This document shows positions 1-8,062 of a stretch of DNA of 64,000 bases, piece after piece. The DNA lies in contig NZ_CP051500.1 of assembly GCF_016755635.1 (NCBI RefSeq), positions 1,488,001 to 1,552,000 of the forward strand, in the 5' to 3' direction. A program made the translations under genes and the position numbers. The DNA comes from Helicobacter pylori. GTDB lineage: Bacteria; Campylobacterota; Campylobacteria; Campylobacterales; Helicobacteraceae. Every line of letters starts with the position of its first letter. The first letter of the stretch is position 1. Below the pieces are notes generated by a model. That model did no database searches, was not told the DNA's origin, and worked only from the letters and a program-made list of their open reading frames with translations.

Positions 1-829
1 TGGCTTTGGAGAGGGCTGAAGTGGTGTTAGGGCGTAAAAGCCTTGTAGAATTGTCTCGTGTGAGATTGTAGCTCACGCTAATGCTATCGGTTTCGTTGAT
101 ATAGCCATTAATTTTGGCTAAAACGCTATTGACTTCGCTCGGAGTCCCTACGCTCATTTCGCTATTGCTTGGATCTTGTAAATCGTAGTTAGGGTGGAAG
201 AGATCCCTAAAAGCGTTGTTCCCGTCTCTATAGTAAAAAATATTTTGATGGTTGTAATAAGCGAGAATGTCCCAATTTTTACCACGATAGGCTGCTGTAG
301 CGTTCATGCGATACCCGAAGTTGGTGTAAAAGGCCGCTTCCGCTTTAGCCCCATAAGTTTGATTCTTTCTTAAGAAGTCGTTAGCGTCAATCGTGGTGAA
401 AGACAATTTACCCGCCACCGCGCCAGGGCCTGCTGAAGCGTTCGCCGCCCCCTTAATCACTTCCACTTCTTTAATCATATTAGGATCGATCACGGTGTTA
501 GCGTCATGGTGGAAAATGTTACCATTTTGAGCGACGCCATCTATTGTTACCCTTAAAAGGCGCGTTTCAATCCCCCTAACATAGATTTTTTGCGCCATTA
601 AGCCCCCACTAGCCACATTCACATCCGCTCTGGTCCTAAAAATATCACGGACTTGGTTGCTTTGGCGTTGTTGGAGCTCTTTTCTGTCAATATACATTTT
701 ATTGTTGTATTCAAAAGTCCTTTCACCCTTAGTGGTTACCTTACCCAAAGTGTGGGTTTTTTCTTGAGCTTGCAAACTGCTAGCGACAATACAAGAGACA
801 AACACGATACGAAATTTATTTCTAAGCAT
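1..829 (-). CDS. frpB4: FrpB4-type TonB-dependent outer membrane receptor, N-terminal part (runs off window)
   Basis: Outer membrane TonB-dependent receptor. In H. pylori this family member is known to be nickel-responsive and linked to nickel uptake. The visible 276 residues start at the ATG (complement of 827-829) with a signal peptide ending near ASSLQA, followed by a TonB-box-like stretch and the plug domain. Plug landmarks include ERQ-like QQRQSNQVRDIFR, IYVRGIETR, VTIDGVAQNG and VIKGAANASAGPGA. The first barrel strands (AYRGKNWDILAYYNHQN) follow, and the rest lies left of the window. A paralogous plug fragment lies immediately upstream on the same strand. The gap between them holds an A/T-rich dyad resembling a NikR operator. 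Family assignment is firm; assignment to the FrpB4 member rests on remembered gene order and plug sequence. Confidence 0.85.
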   Translation of the reverse strand, partial: MLRNKFRIVFVSCIVASSLQAQEKTHTLGKVTTKGERTFEYNNKMYIDRKELQQRQSNQVRDIFRTRADVNVASGGLMAQKIYVRGIETRLLRVTIDGVAQNGNIFHHDANTVIDPNMIKEVEVIKGAANASAGPGAVAGKLSFTTIDANDFLRKNQTYGAKAEAAFYTNFGYRMNATAAYRGKNWDILAYYNHQNIFYYRDGNNAFRDLFHPNYDLQDPSNSEMSVGTPSEVNSVLAKINGYINETDSISVSYNLTRDNSTRLLRPNTTSALSKA

Positions 830-890
830 TTCTTTTAGCCTTTTTATTTACTTTTTTCTAAAAAATTTAGTCAAGTTTTAAACCTAAAGT

Positions 891-918
891 TATTATTACA
901 TTATTCTATTTAATAATA
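891..918. promoter_or_regulatory. A/T-rich inverted repeat, candidate NikR operator of frpB4
   Basis: TATTATT at 891-897 and AATAATA at 912-918 form a 7-bp dyad with a 14-nt gap. Reading TATTACA at 894-900 as the left half gives the 11-nt spacing usually quoted for H. pylori NikR sites. On the minus strand the site overlaps candidate -10 boxes (TAGAAT, TAATAAT) for frpB4, where a repressor would act. NikR control of frpB4 is known in this species; this exact site is inferred. Confidence 0.5.
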
Positions 919-982
919 CCTTAAATTTGTTTTAGGATTAAGAAAATACCAAGAAAAATGTGATTAAAAAAGTTTTAGCATT

Positions 983-1309
983 TTACTGAGCGACTGAATC
1001 GATCACTATTCGTGAAGAAGCGCTGCTCATGCCCCTTAAAAAAGTTTGAGAAGACACATTGATTTCGGCGTTTTGGCGGAAAATATCGCTTGGCTGGTTG
1101 CTTTGGCGCTCTTCTAAGTCATGGCGTTTGATAATGATGGTATTCCCCCATTGGAAGGGCCTATAAGTGCGCTTTTTTTTAATGACAAAATGAGGTTCTA
1201 AATTTAAAAATTGCGCGTAACTTGGGAAATATAACGGCTCTAATAAAGGGTTTATGGGGTTTGCTTTTAAAATAATAACGAGAAAAAAGAAGCTAAAGAT
1301 CGTTTTCAT
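983..1309 (-). pseudogene. Truncated TonB-receptor plug-domain protein (FrpB4 paralogue fragment)
   Basis: A 108-residue ORF with a hydrophobic N-terminus (MKTIFSFFFLVIILKANP). Its C-terminal half aligns by eye with the FrpB4 plug: DLEERQSNQPSDIFRQNAEI against ELQQRQSNQVRDIFRTRADV, then LRGMSSASSRIVIDSVAQ against the receptor's RGIETRLLRVTIDGVAQ. The reading frame stops exactly after VAQ, where the receptor continues with NG and the rest of the plug. No barrel follows, because the next gene down is frpB4 itself. It is most simply a remnant of a duplicated receptor gene, though a retained short secreted plug-like protein is possible. Its start overlaps the end of folB by 17 nt, so it may still be transcribed. 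Confidence 0.65.
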
Positions 1310-1646
1310 AGCAAATTTTCACGCTCGCTCCCACTTGAGAATTTGGAGAAATTTCTAACTTGCTGATTTTTAAATGAAGCTCAGAGATTTCACTATAGCG
1401 CGTTTTTAAAGCATGGCTCAAATCTTTCAGGGCGTCTTCAATGAGAAGATATTGGTTTTCTTGCATCATTTTTTGAATAAGCTCTTGGATTTTTATGTAA
1501 TCTAAATAAGCCTTATTGGGTAACTCTGTGTAGAAAAGATCCAAATTCACGCTTATTTTTTGGGGTTTTAAGCGTTCAAACTCTAAAATCCCCAAAATCG
1601 TTTCAAACACCAAGTTATGGACATGAACGCCTTGTTTAATTTTCAT
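1293..1646 (-). CDS. folB: Dihydroneopterin aldolase-like protein (FolB family)
   Basis: Likely catalyses the aldol cleavage of dihydroneopterin to 6-hydroxymethyl-dihydropterin in folate synthesis, in the cytoplasm. The 117-residue length matches the family (about 120). The N-terminal pattern ILGILEFERLKPQKISVNLDL corresponds to the FolB signature of an ER pair followed by a beta strand. The C-terminal strand LHLKISKLEI also fits the small tunnel-fold enzymes. The ATG overlaps the end of plsY by 4 nt (ATGA arrangement), so the genes are probably co-transcribed. Sequence similarity to well-studied FolB proteins is modest, so the exact reaction is inferred from the fold family. Confidence 0.65.
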   Translation of the reverse strand: MKIKQGVHVHNLVFETILGILEFERLKPQKISVNLDLFYTELPNKAYLDYIKIQELIQKMMQENQYLLIEDALKDLSHALKTRYSEISELHLKISKLEISPNSQVGASVKICYENDL

Positions 1647-2305
1647 AAGACTTTCTTTTCCTTGCCGGCTAATAAATTAAAAATATTGCCCGCATGCTTG
1701 ATAAGGGTAAAAATAAAAATAAGCACCATAGGCGTTTGCGTGCCGACTTCTTTAAGGATATTGACGCTGTCTGGGATATGCATATAAGGCACAAAAAAGA
1801 TAAGAACAGTCGCTGTGCCTACCCCTAGAATGCTAGCGAGTGAAGAGATTTTAAGCACCTTACCCACAAAAAACCACACCGTCAAGCCGATGAGGCTTTC
1901 AATAGGGATGAGCAACACCACAGAGCCCATGATCGTAGAAACGCCCTTGCCTCCATTGAAATTCAAAAAAGGCGAATAACAATGCCCTAAAATGCTAGCG
2001 ATAGCGACCATCCATTGCAAACTGTAATCCAACCCAAACAATTTGCTCAAAAACACCGCAAACATGCCTTTGAAGAGATCCAAGATTAAGACTAATAAGG
2101 CCATTTGTTTAGCGTTACTCACGCCCTTACTTTGTAAAGCGCGCAAGACATTCGTCGCACCAATGCCCCCCGATCCGATTTTAGTAATATCCATGCCATA
2201 AAAGATTTTCATTAACGCATAGCCAAAAGGAATCCCCCCAATCAGATAGCCCAAAAGGGTGAAAATCACATTGATATTGGTTAGGAAATTTAAAACGCCT
2301 TCCAT
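1643..2305 (-). CDS. plsY: Acyl-phosphate:glycerol-3-phosphate acyltransferase PlsY
   Basis: Integral inner-membrane enzyme that transfers an acyl group from acyl phosphate to glycerol-3-phosphate, the first step of phospholipid synthesis with PlsX. The 220-residue protein has several hydrophobic segments and the PlsY loop motifs GSGGIGATN (about residues 44-52) and NFNGGKG (near 115). The open frame extends 42 codons further upstream. I chose the ATG at 2305 because the first membrane segment starts there (MEGVLNFLTN), as in other PlsY proteins. The longer reading would run into the divergent ccoG leader. folB follows with a 4-nt overlap. Confidence 0.9.
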   Translation of the reverse strand: MEGVLNFLTNINVIFTLLGYLIGGIPFGYALMKIFYGMDITKIGSGGIGATNVLRALQSKGVSNAKQMALLVLILDLFKGMFAVFLSKLFGLDYSLQWMVAIASILGHCYSPFLNFNGGKGVSTIMGSVVLLIPIESLIGLTVWFFVGKVLKISSLASILGVGTATVLIFFVPYMHIPDSVNILKEVGTQTPMVLIFIFTLIKHAGNIFNLLAGKEKKVL

Positions 2306-2410
2306 AAATACCCTTTCAAATAAAATAGCGATCATTATAACATGTTGCTTTTTAAGTGAAAGCGTTAAGTTGTTAGGGTATAGTGGATTAAAATTTTTAG
2401 GATATTGAGA

Positions 2411-3787
2411 ATGCTTGAAACTTCTAGCCATTTTTTAAAATCGTTCCGCTTGAAGCGTTATATAGGGTTTTTATTGATTTCTTTAGCGTTATTAATCACG
2501 CCATTTGTTCGCATTGATGGGGCGCATTTGTTTTTGATCTCCTTTGAGCATAAGCAACTGCATTTTTTAGGCAAGATCTTTAGCGCTGAAGAATTGCAAA
2601 TTTTGCCTTTCATGGTTATTTTGCTTTTTATAGGGATTTTTTTCATCACCACTAGCCTTGGGCGTGTGTGGTGCGGTTGGGCTTGCCCGCAAACCTTTTT
2701 AAGGGTGCTTTATAGAGATGTGATTGAAACCAAGATTTTCAAACTCCATAAAAAGATCAGTAACAAGCAAGAAAGCCCTAAAAACACCCCAAGCTATAAG
2801 GCGCGTAAAGCATTGAGCGTTTTATTGTTCGCTCCTGTTGTGGCGGGGCTAATGATGTTATTTTTCTTTTATTTCATCGCCCCTGAAGACTTTTTTATGT
2901 ATCTTAAAAACCCTAGCGATCACCCTATTGCTATGGGTTTTTGGCTTTTTAGCACGGCTGTGGTGCTGTTTGATATAGTGGTGGTTGCGGAGCGTTTTTG
3001 CATTTATTTATGCCCTTATGCTAGGGTGCAATCGGTGTTGTATGACAATGACACCTTAAACCCCATTTATGATGAAAAACGCGGCGGAGCGCTTTATAAT
3101 AATCAGGGCCATCTCTTCCCCTTACCCCCCAAAAAGCGCAACCCAGAAAACGAATGCGTGAATTGTTTGCATTGCGTGCAGGTTTGCCCCACGCATATTG
3201 ATATCAGGAAAGGCTTGCAATTAGAATGCATCAATTGCTTAGAATGCGTGGACGCATGCACAATTACCATGGCTAAGTTCAAGCGCCCTTCACTCATCCA
3301 ATGGTCTTCAACTAACGCCATTAACACGTGCCAAAAAGTGCACCTGGTGCGTTTAAAAACGATCGCTTATTTGGGGGTTATCGCTGTTGTGATAGCTCTT
3401 TTAGCCATCACTTCGTTTAAAAAAGAACGCATGCTTTTAGACATTAACCGCAACAGCGATCTGTATGAATTGCGCTCTAGCGGGTATGTGGATAACGATT
3501 ACGTGTTTTTATTCCATAACACGGACAATAAAGACCATGAGTTTTATTTCAAAATTTTAGGGCAAAAAGACATTCAAATCAAAAAGCCTTTAAACCCTAT
3601 CGCCATTAAAGCCGGACAAAAGATTAAAGCGGTAGTGATTTTAAGAAAACCCCTAAAAAGTAACGCCACAGAATACAAACGCACTAGAGACGCTTTAATC
3701 CCTATTACCATACAAGCTTATAGTGCAGACGATAAGAATATTACGATAGAAAGGGAATCGGTGTTTATCGCACCCAGTGAAGATTGA
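2411..3787 (+). CDS. ccoG: Cytochrome cbb3 oxidase assembly polyferredoxin CcoG (RdxA/FixG-like)
   Basis: Membrane iron-sulfur protein; CcoG homologues are known to reduce Cu(II) for delivery to the cbb3-type cytochrome oxidase. About 458 residues with membrane segments near residues 16-36, 70-90, 134-155 and 175-195. It has a WCGWACP motif after the second segment and two 4Fe-4S clusters, CVNCLHCVQVCP and CINCLECVDAC, near residues 255-285. A last membrane helix (near 322-340) leads into a C-terminal Ig-like FixG domain. The ATG at 2411 has AGGA 8 nt upstream; an in-frame TTG at 2405 is too close to that site. Divergent from plsY. ccoI, another cbb3 assembly factor, lies about 4.3 kb downstream. 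Confidence 0.93.
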   Translation: MLETSSHFLKSFRLKRYIGFLLISLALLITPFVRIDGAHLFLISFEHKQLHFLGKIFSAEELQILPFMVILLFIGIFFITTSLGRVWCGWACPQTFLRVLYRDVIETKIFKLHKKISNKQESPKNTPSYKARKALSVLLFAPVVAGLMMLFFFYFIAPEDFFMYLKNPSDHPIAMGFWLFSTAVVLFDIVVVAERFCIYLCPYARVQSVLYDNDTLNPIYDEKRGGALYNNQGHLFPLPPKKRNPENECVNCLHCVQVCPTHIDIRKGLQLECINCLECVDACTITMAKFKRPSLIQWSSTNAINTCQKVHLVRLKTIAYLGVIAVVIALLAITSFKKERMLLDINRNSDLYELRSSGYVDNDYVFLFHNTDNKDHEFYFKILGQKDIQIKKPLNPIAIKAGQKIKAVVILRKPLKSNATEYKRTRDALIPITIQAYSADDKNITIERESVFIAPSED

Positions 3788-3796
3788 AGCCTAAAA

Positions 3797-4996
3797 CTAG
3801 CGCTCAATCACTTCATAAGGCAAGCCTTGTTTGATCAATTCTTCCATGAAAGGATCGGTGTTTAATTCTTCTATGTTAAACACCCCGGCCCTAAAATTAT
3901 CCGCGCTCCAAGTGTCATTGCAAATCATTTTAGCCGCACACATCGCTGGCACGCCGGTGGTGTAGCTTATGGCTTGCGAACCCACTTCTTCATAGCACTT
4001 TTTATGATCGCACACGTTGTAAATGTAGAGCGTTTTGTCTTGGCTGTTTTTAATGCCGGTCATATAGCACCCAATGTTGGTTTTACCGGTGGTGTCTTTG
4101 GCTAGAGTCGCTGGATCCGGAAGCAAGGTTTTTAAAAATTGTATCGGCACGATTTTTACGCCTTGATGCTCTATTTCTTTAATACCTAGCATGCCGACAT
4201 TTTCTAAGCATTTCATGTGGGTTAAATAATTTTGAGAGAAAGTCATAAAAAACCTAGCCCTTCTTAAGCCCTTAATGTTTTTGACTAACGATTCCAATTC
4301 TTCATGGTATAAAAGATACGAATCCATTTCGCCAATCTGCGGGTAAGCCCACACTTGCTTGATTTCTAAAGGCTTTGTTTCAATCCATTTGCCGTTTTCA
4401 TAATAACGCCCTTTAGAGCTGACTTCCCTTAAATTGATTTCAGGGTTAAAATTCGTGGCAAAAGGGCGTTTGTGATCCCCAGCGTTACAATCTAAAATAT
4501 CTAAAGTGTGGATAGTGTCAAAATGGTGTTTTTGAGCGTGAGCGACATAAGCGTTAGTAACGCCCGGATCAAACCCAGCCCCTAAAACCCCTAAAATCCC
4601 CACTTCTTTATAAGCCCTATCAAACGCCCATTGCTCTTTGTATTCAAATTTCGCTAAATCCGGGTGTTCGTAATTGGCGGTATCAATGTAATGCGTTTTA
4701 GTCTCTAAACATGCTTGCATGATCGTTAAATCCTGATAGGGTAAAGCCACATTAACAACGACTTTAGGCTTGTGTTTTTGAATTAAAGCGACTAAGGCTT
4801 GCGTATCATCTGCATCCACTTGTTCAACGCCAATTTCCCCCAAACCCTTTTTGAGCATGCTTTCTTTAATCGCATAGCATTTGTCTAAACTCCTGCTCGC
4901 TAAAATGATATTTTTAAACACATCTCTGTTCATGCCCATTTTGTGTGCTACCACACTGCCTACGCCACCAGCTCCAATTTGTAATACTGTATGCAA
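3797..4996 (-). CDS. Saccharopine dehydrogenase-family protein, probable carboxynorspermidine synthase
   Basis: Cytoplasmic NAD(P)-dependent enzyme. In Campylobacterota this family member usually makes carboxy(nor)spermidine from an amine and aspartate semialdehyde for spermidine synthesis. The 399-residue protein opens with a Rossmann nucleotide-binding loop (QIGAGGVGSVVAHKM, residues 6-20). DTANYEHPDL and GAGFDPGVTNAY follow, both typical of the Lys1/CASDH group. It converges on ccoG with a 9-nt gap and diverges from gltS, sharing an A/T-rich promoter region. The lysine-pathway saccharopine dehydrogenase is an alternative label, but bacteria of this group make lysine through diaminopimelate, so the polyamine role is preferred by inference. 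Confidence 0.75.
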   Translation of the reverse strand: MHTVLQIGAGGVGSVVAHKMGMNRDVFKNIILASRSLDKCYAIKESMLKKGLGEIGVEQVDADDTQALVALIQKHKPKVVVNVALPYQDLTIMQACLETKTHYIDTANYEHPDLAKFEYKEQWAFDRAYKEVGILGVLGAGFDPGVTNAYVAHAQKHHFDTIHTLDILDCNAGDHKRPFATNFNPEINLREVSSKGRYYENGKWIETKPLEIKQVWAYPQIGEMDSYLLYHEELESLVKNIKGLRRARFFMTFSQNYLTHMKCLENVGMLGIKEIEHQGVKIVPIQFLKTLLPDPATLAKDTTGKTNIGCYMTGIKNSQDKTLYIYNVCDHKKCYEEVGSQAISYTTGVPAMCAAKMICNDTWSADNFRAGVFNIEELNTDPFMEELIKQGLPYEVIER

Positions 4997-5036
4997 GGAA
5001 CACCTACTTTCTAACTGATCTCGTTCTTTTAGGGGG

Positions 5037-5053
5037 GTATTATATTATAATAA
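5037..5053. promoter_or_regulatory. Bidirectional A/T-rich promoter between the dehydrogenase gene and gltS
   Basis: TATAAT at 5046-5051 on the plus strand is a near-perfect -10 box for gltS, giving a leader of roughly 24 nt to the TTG start at 5082. The same tract read on the minus strand also gives TATAAT-type hexamers facing the leftward dehydrogenase gene. The two polymerases would therefore compete for the same few bases. Confidence 0.6.
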
Positions 5054-5081
5054 GATAAATTTGATTAATAAGGATGCAAGC

Positions 5082-6308
5082 TTGCAAGAAATTAAGTTGG
5101 ATATTTATGCCACTTTAGTGTGCATGGTTTTAGTGCTGCTTTTGGGGCGTTATGTGATTTCTAAAGTCAAGTTTTTACGCGATTATGATATTCCAGAGCC
5201 TGTTGTGGGCGGGGTTTTAGTCGCTTTTACTATCATGTTAGCGCGTCAATTTTACAATTTTGGCTTGCAGTTTGATTCTTCTTTAAAAGATCCTTTAATG
5301 CTGACTTTTTTTATCACCATTGGTTTGAGCGCGGATTTCAAATCTTTACAAAAAGGCGGCAAAATGCTTGCGGTCTTTTTGCTGGCTGTGGCGGGGTTTG
5401 TGGTGTGTCAAAATGCAGTGGGGATTTCTATCGCTAGCCTTTTAGGGGTCAATCCTTTAATGGGGCTTTTAGGGGGATCTATCGCTTTAGTGGGAGGGCA
5501 TGGCACTAGCGCGGCATGGGCTAATTTTTTCACCCAAGCACCTTATAATTTTAGCTCCAGTTTAGAAGTGGGCATGGCATGCGCGACTTTTGGCTTGGTG
5601 AGTGGGGGGATTATTGGAGGGCCTGTCGCTAAATATTTGATTTCTAAATACAAACTAGAGCCTAAAGACACTAAAGAAAAAGACACTTTAGAGGGCGTGG
5701 TGTCTAAAGGCTTTGAAACCCCTAAAGAGCAGCGCCTAATCACCGCATCCAGTTTTGTAGAAACTTTAGCTCTAATTGCGATCGCTTTATTGGTGGGGAC
5801 TTTTTTATCGCACTTGATGCCTAAAAGTTTCACCTTGCCGACTTTTGTGTGGTGCTTGTTTGTGGGGGTTATTTTAAGAAACGCCTTGTCGTTTTTTAAG
5901 ATCCATAGCGTGTTTGACAGAGAGGTTTCAGTCATAGGGAATGTGAGTTTGAGCTTGTTTTTAGCCTACGCTTTAATGAGCGTGAATTTATTGGAATTGT
6001 TAAAACTCGCTGTGCCATTAGCGGTTATTTTGAGCGTTCAAGTGGTGTTTATGATCCTTTATGTGGTGCTGGTAACCTTTAGGGTATGCGGGAAGGATTA
6101 TGATGCGGCGGTGTTGTGCGCGGGGCATTGCGGTTTTGGGCTTGGAGCGACTCCAACGGCTATGGTGAATATGCAAACCATCACCAACCACTACGGGCCA
6201 TCGCATGTAGCGTTTATTGTCGTGCCTTTGGTGGGAGCGTTTTTTGTTGATATTATTAACGCTTTAGCGATTAAAGGCTTTTTGCTCTTGCCTTTTTTCC
6301 CGTCATGA
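5082..6308 (+). CDS. gltS: Sodium/glutamate symporter GltS
   Basis: Inner-membrane glutamate:Na+ symporter of the ESS family, importing glutamate. The protein of about 408 residues has around ten hydrophobic segments and the paired glycine-rich re-entrant motifs GGSIALVGGHGTSAAWA and CAGHCGFGLGATPTAMVN, one in each half. I chose the TTG at 5082 because AGGA (5071-5074) sits 7 nt upstream and the -10 box at 5046-5051 would put transcription start near 5058. The frame is open to a TTG at 5061, but that would lie almost on the transcript 5' end. Its stop overlaps the ribD ATG by 4 nt, indicating coupled translation. Confidence 0.92.
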   Translation: MQEIKLDIYATLVCMVLVLLLGRYVISKVKFLRDYDIPEPVVGGVLVAFTIMLARQFYNFGLQFDSSLKDPLMLTFFITIGLSADFKSLQKGGKMLAVFLLAVAGFVVCQNAVGISIASLLGVNPLMGLLGGSIALVGGHGTSAAWANFFTQAPYNFSSSLEVGMACATFGLVSGGIIGGPVAKYLISKYKLEPKDTKEKDTLEGVVSKGFETPKEQRLITASSFVETLALIAIALLVGTFLSHLMPKSFTLPTFVWCLFVGVILRNALSFFKIHSVFDREVSVIGNVSLSLFLAYALMSVNLLELLKLAVPLAVILSVQVVFMILYVVLVTFRVCGKDYDAAVLCAGHCGFGLGATPTAMVNMQTITNHYGPSHVAFIVVPLVGAFFVDIINALAIKGFLLLPFFPS

Positions 6309-7339
6309 GACTTTATGAAAGTTTATTAGAAATGTGCTTGAATAAGGCATGGGAGTATCAAACCCTAGCCTTAGAAAATCCGAGCGTGGCTTGCATGGTG
6401 TTAGATAAAAACCATGAGATCTTGAGTTTAGAAACCCACAAAAAAGCCAAAACCCCGCATGCAGAAGTCTTAGCCGCCAAATCAGCGTTAAAGATTTTAC
6501 GCCCCCATTTAAAAAACGATTTAGAAAAATTAGAAGACCCTAAAACTTTAAGCGATTTTTTAAAAACGCGCCACGATAACGCTTTTACAGACTGCGTTTT
6601 TTTAATCACCCTAGAGCCATGCAATTCTTATGGCAAAACCCCAGCGTGCAGCGAATTGTTAGAAATTTTAAAGCCTAAAAGAGTGGTCATTGCCACAGAA
6701 GAAAACAAAGCGAAAAAAGGGGGTTTAGCAAGGCTACAAAAGGCTCGTATTGAAACAATAATTTGCCATAATTTAGAAAACAAGGCTAAAGACTTGCTCT
6801 TGCCTTTTAGGGTAATGGAACAAAAGGGGCGTTTTAATTTGTTCAAACTCGCTTTAAGAATGAATGGGGATTATTATCATGGCAAGATCACCGGGCAAAA
6901 AAGCGTTATTTTCACGCACAACCAGCGAGCGGTATGCAACACTCTTATTATTTCTGGGAAAACCATAAGAACGGACAACCCCTTATTAGACACCCGCTTT
7001 TGCGATAATTTTTATCAAGGTAAAAACCCCAATATCGCTATTTTATCCAAGCGCTCAATTAGCCCCCATTCAAAAGTTTTTTTTGCACCCAATCGTTTGG
7101 TTAGTATTTTCAACAACCCTAAAGATTTACCCCTAGAGAAAGGGTTTAATTTCATTGAAGGGGGGTGGGGATTGTTTGAGAGCTTGAGGGACAAAATTGA
7201 TGTATTGCTTTTGCATTCGCATGCGTCTATGATTGGCGAAGCGTTTAATACGCTCGCTTTAAAAACCCCTTTTAAAGGGCGGTTGTTGCATGCGCAAATC
7301 TTAGAAAATGAAGCCCTTTTATGGATAGAAAACTCTTAA
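6305..7339 (+). CDS. ribD: Riboflavin biosynthesis deaminase/reductase RibD
   Basis: Bifunctional cytoplasmic enzyme: deaminates the GTP-derived pyrimidine and then reduces its ribosyl group, two consecutive steps towards riboflavin. The N-terminal cytidine-deaminase-like domain carries zinc ligands and the catalytic pair in HAEV (residues 52-55) and in LEPCNSYGKTPAC (C106, C115). The C-terminal half (from about 180) is the reductase domain with NGDYYHGKITG and NTLIISGKTIRTDNPLL. 344 residues, slightly shorter than the E. coli enzyme. It starts inside the gltS stop (ATGA) and its end overlaps the next gene by 19 nt. Confidence 0.93.
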   Translation: MRLYESLLEMCLNKAWEYQTLALENPSVACMVLDKNHEILSLETHKKAKTPHAEVLAAKSALKILRPHLKNDLEKLEDPKTLSDFLKTRHDNAFTDCVFLITLEPCNSYGKTPACSELLEILKPKRVVIATEENKAKKGGLARLQKARIETIICHNLENKAKDLLLPFRVMEQKGRFNLFKLALRMNGDYYHGKITGQKSVIFTHNQRAVCNTLIISGKTIRTDNPLLDTRFCDNFYQGKNPNIAILSKRSISPHSKVFFAPNRLVSIFNNPKDLPLEKGFNFIEGGWGLFESLRDKIDVLLLHSHASMIGEAFNTLALKTPFKGRLLHAQILENEALLWIENS

Positions 7340-8037
7340 GATTATACCAGCCCTTAAACGCTTATTCTTACAATAGCGATTCGCTTTTTTTATACGATTT
7401 TTCACGCCCTTTTATCAAAAATAGCGGCGCGATTTTAGACATAGGCTCAGGGTGTGGGGTTCTAGGCTTGCTCTGCGCTAGAGATAACCCGCTAGCGAGC
7501 GTTCATTTAGTGGAAAAGGATAGCAAAATGGCGTTTTGTTCCCAAAAAAACGCCCTTAAATTCCCTAACGCTCAAGTGTTTGAGGGTGATTTTTTAGATT
7601 TCAACCCCCCGATTTTGTATGATGTGATTGTGTGCAACCCTCCTTTTTATGCTTTAGGCTCTATTAAATCTCAAATTAAAGGGCATGCGAGGCACCAGAG
7701 CGAATTAGACTTCGCTTCTTTAGTGGCTAAAGTGAAAAAATGCCTGAAACCTAAAGGGTATTTTATTTTTTGCTATGAAGCCTTGTCGCTTTGCTTGGTG
7801 GTAGAGGGTTTAAAAAGCGTCAAACTCACGCTAGAGACTTTAAGGTTTGTCCAAAGTTTTAAAGACAAAAACGCCCATTTGATGCTTGGAGCGGCTAGGA
7901 GTAATTCCAAAAGTGCTCTAAAAGTTCTGCCCCCTTTAATCACGCACCATTCCAAAAACCAAAGCGACAACACCAAAGAAGTTTTAAGCATCTATCAAAT
8001 TTGTAACACTTATTCTATCAAAGCGCTTCTAAACTAG
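7321..8037 (+). CDS. SAM-dependent methyltransferase, TrmN6-like
   Basis: Class I methyltransferase with motif I LDIGSGCGVLGL (residues 39-50), an acidic VHLVEKD loop after strand 2 and the catalytic NPPFY motif (106-110), which marks N6-adenine or N5-glutamine methylation. The N-terminal YQPLNAYSYNSDSLFL and domain layout match the TrmN6/YfiC group that methylates A37 of a valine tRNA; that substrate is inferred. 238 residues. The ATG lies 19 nt inside ribD. A 25-nt gap precedes ccoI, so the three genes probably form one transcript. Confidence 0.75.
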   Translation: MDRKLLRLYQPLNAYSYNSDSLFLYDFSRPFIKNSGAILDIGSGCGVLGLLCARDNPLASVHLVEKDSKMAFCSQKNALKFPNAQVFEGDFLDFNPPILYDVIVCNPPFYALGSIKSQIKGHARHQSELDFASLVAKVKKCLKPKGYFIFCYEALSLCLVVEGLKSVKLTLETLRFVQSFKDKNAHLMLGAARSNSKSALKVLPPLITHHSKNQSDNTKEVLSIYQICNTYSIKALLN

Positions 8038-8062
8038 CGCCCTTAAATTAAGGATTAAAAAA

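Noticed and set aside
653..838. 61-codon plus-strand frame opposite frpB4
   Set aside because: Shadow of the receptor's signal peptide and plug coding strand.
2306..2431. 42-codon N-terminal extension of plsY
   Set aside because: Not hydrophobic, not part of the PlsY family, and runs through the divergent ccoG leader.
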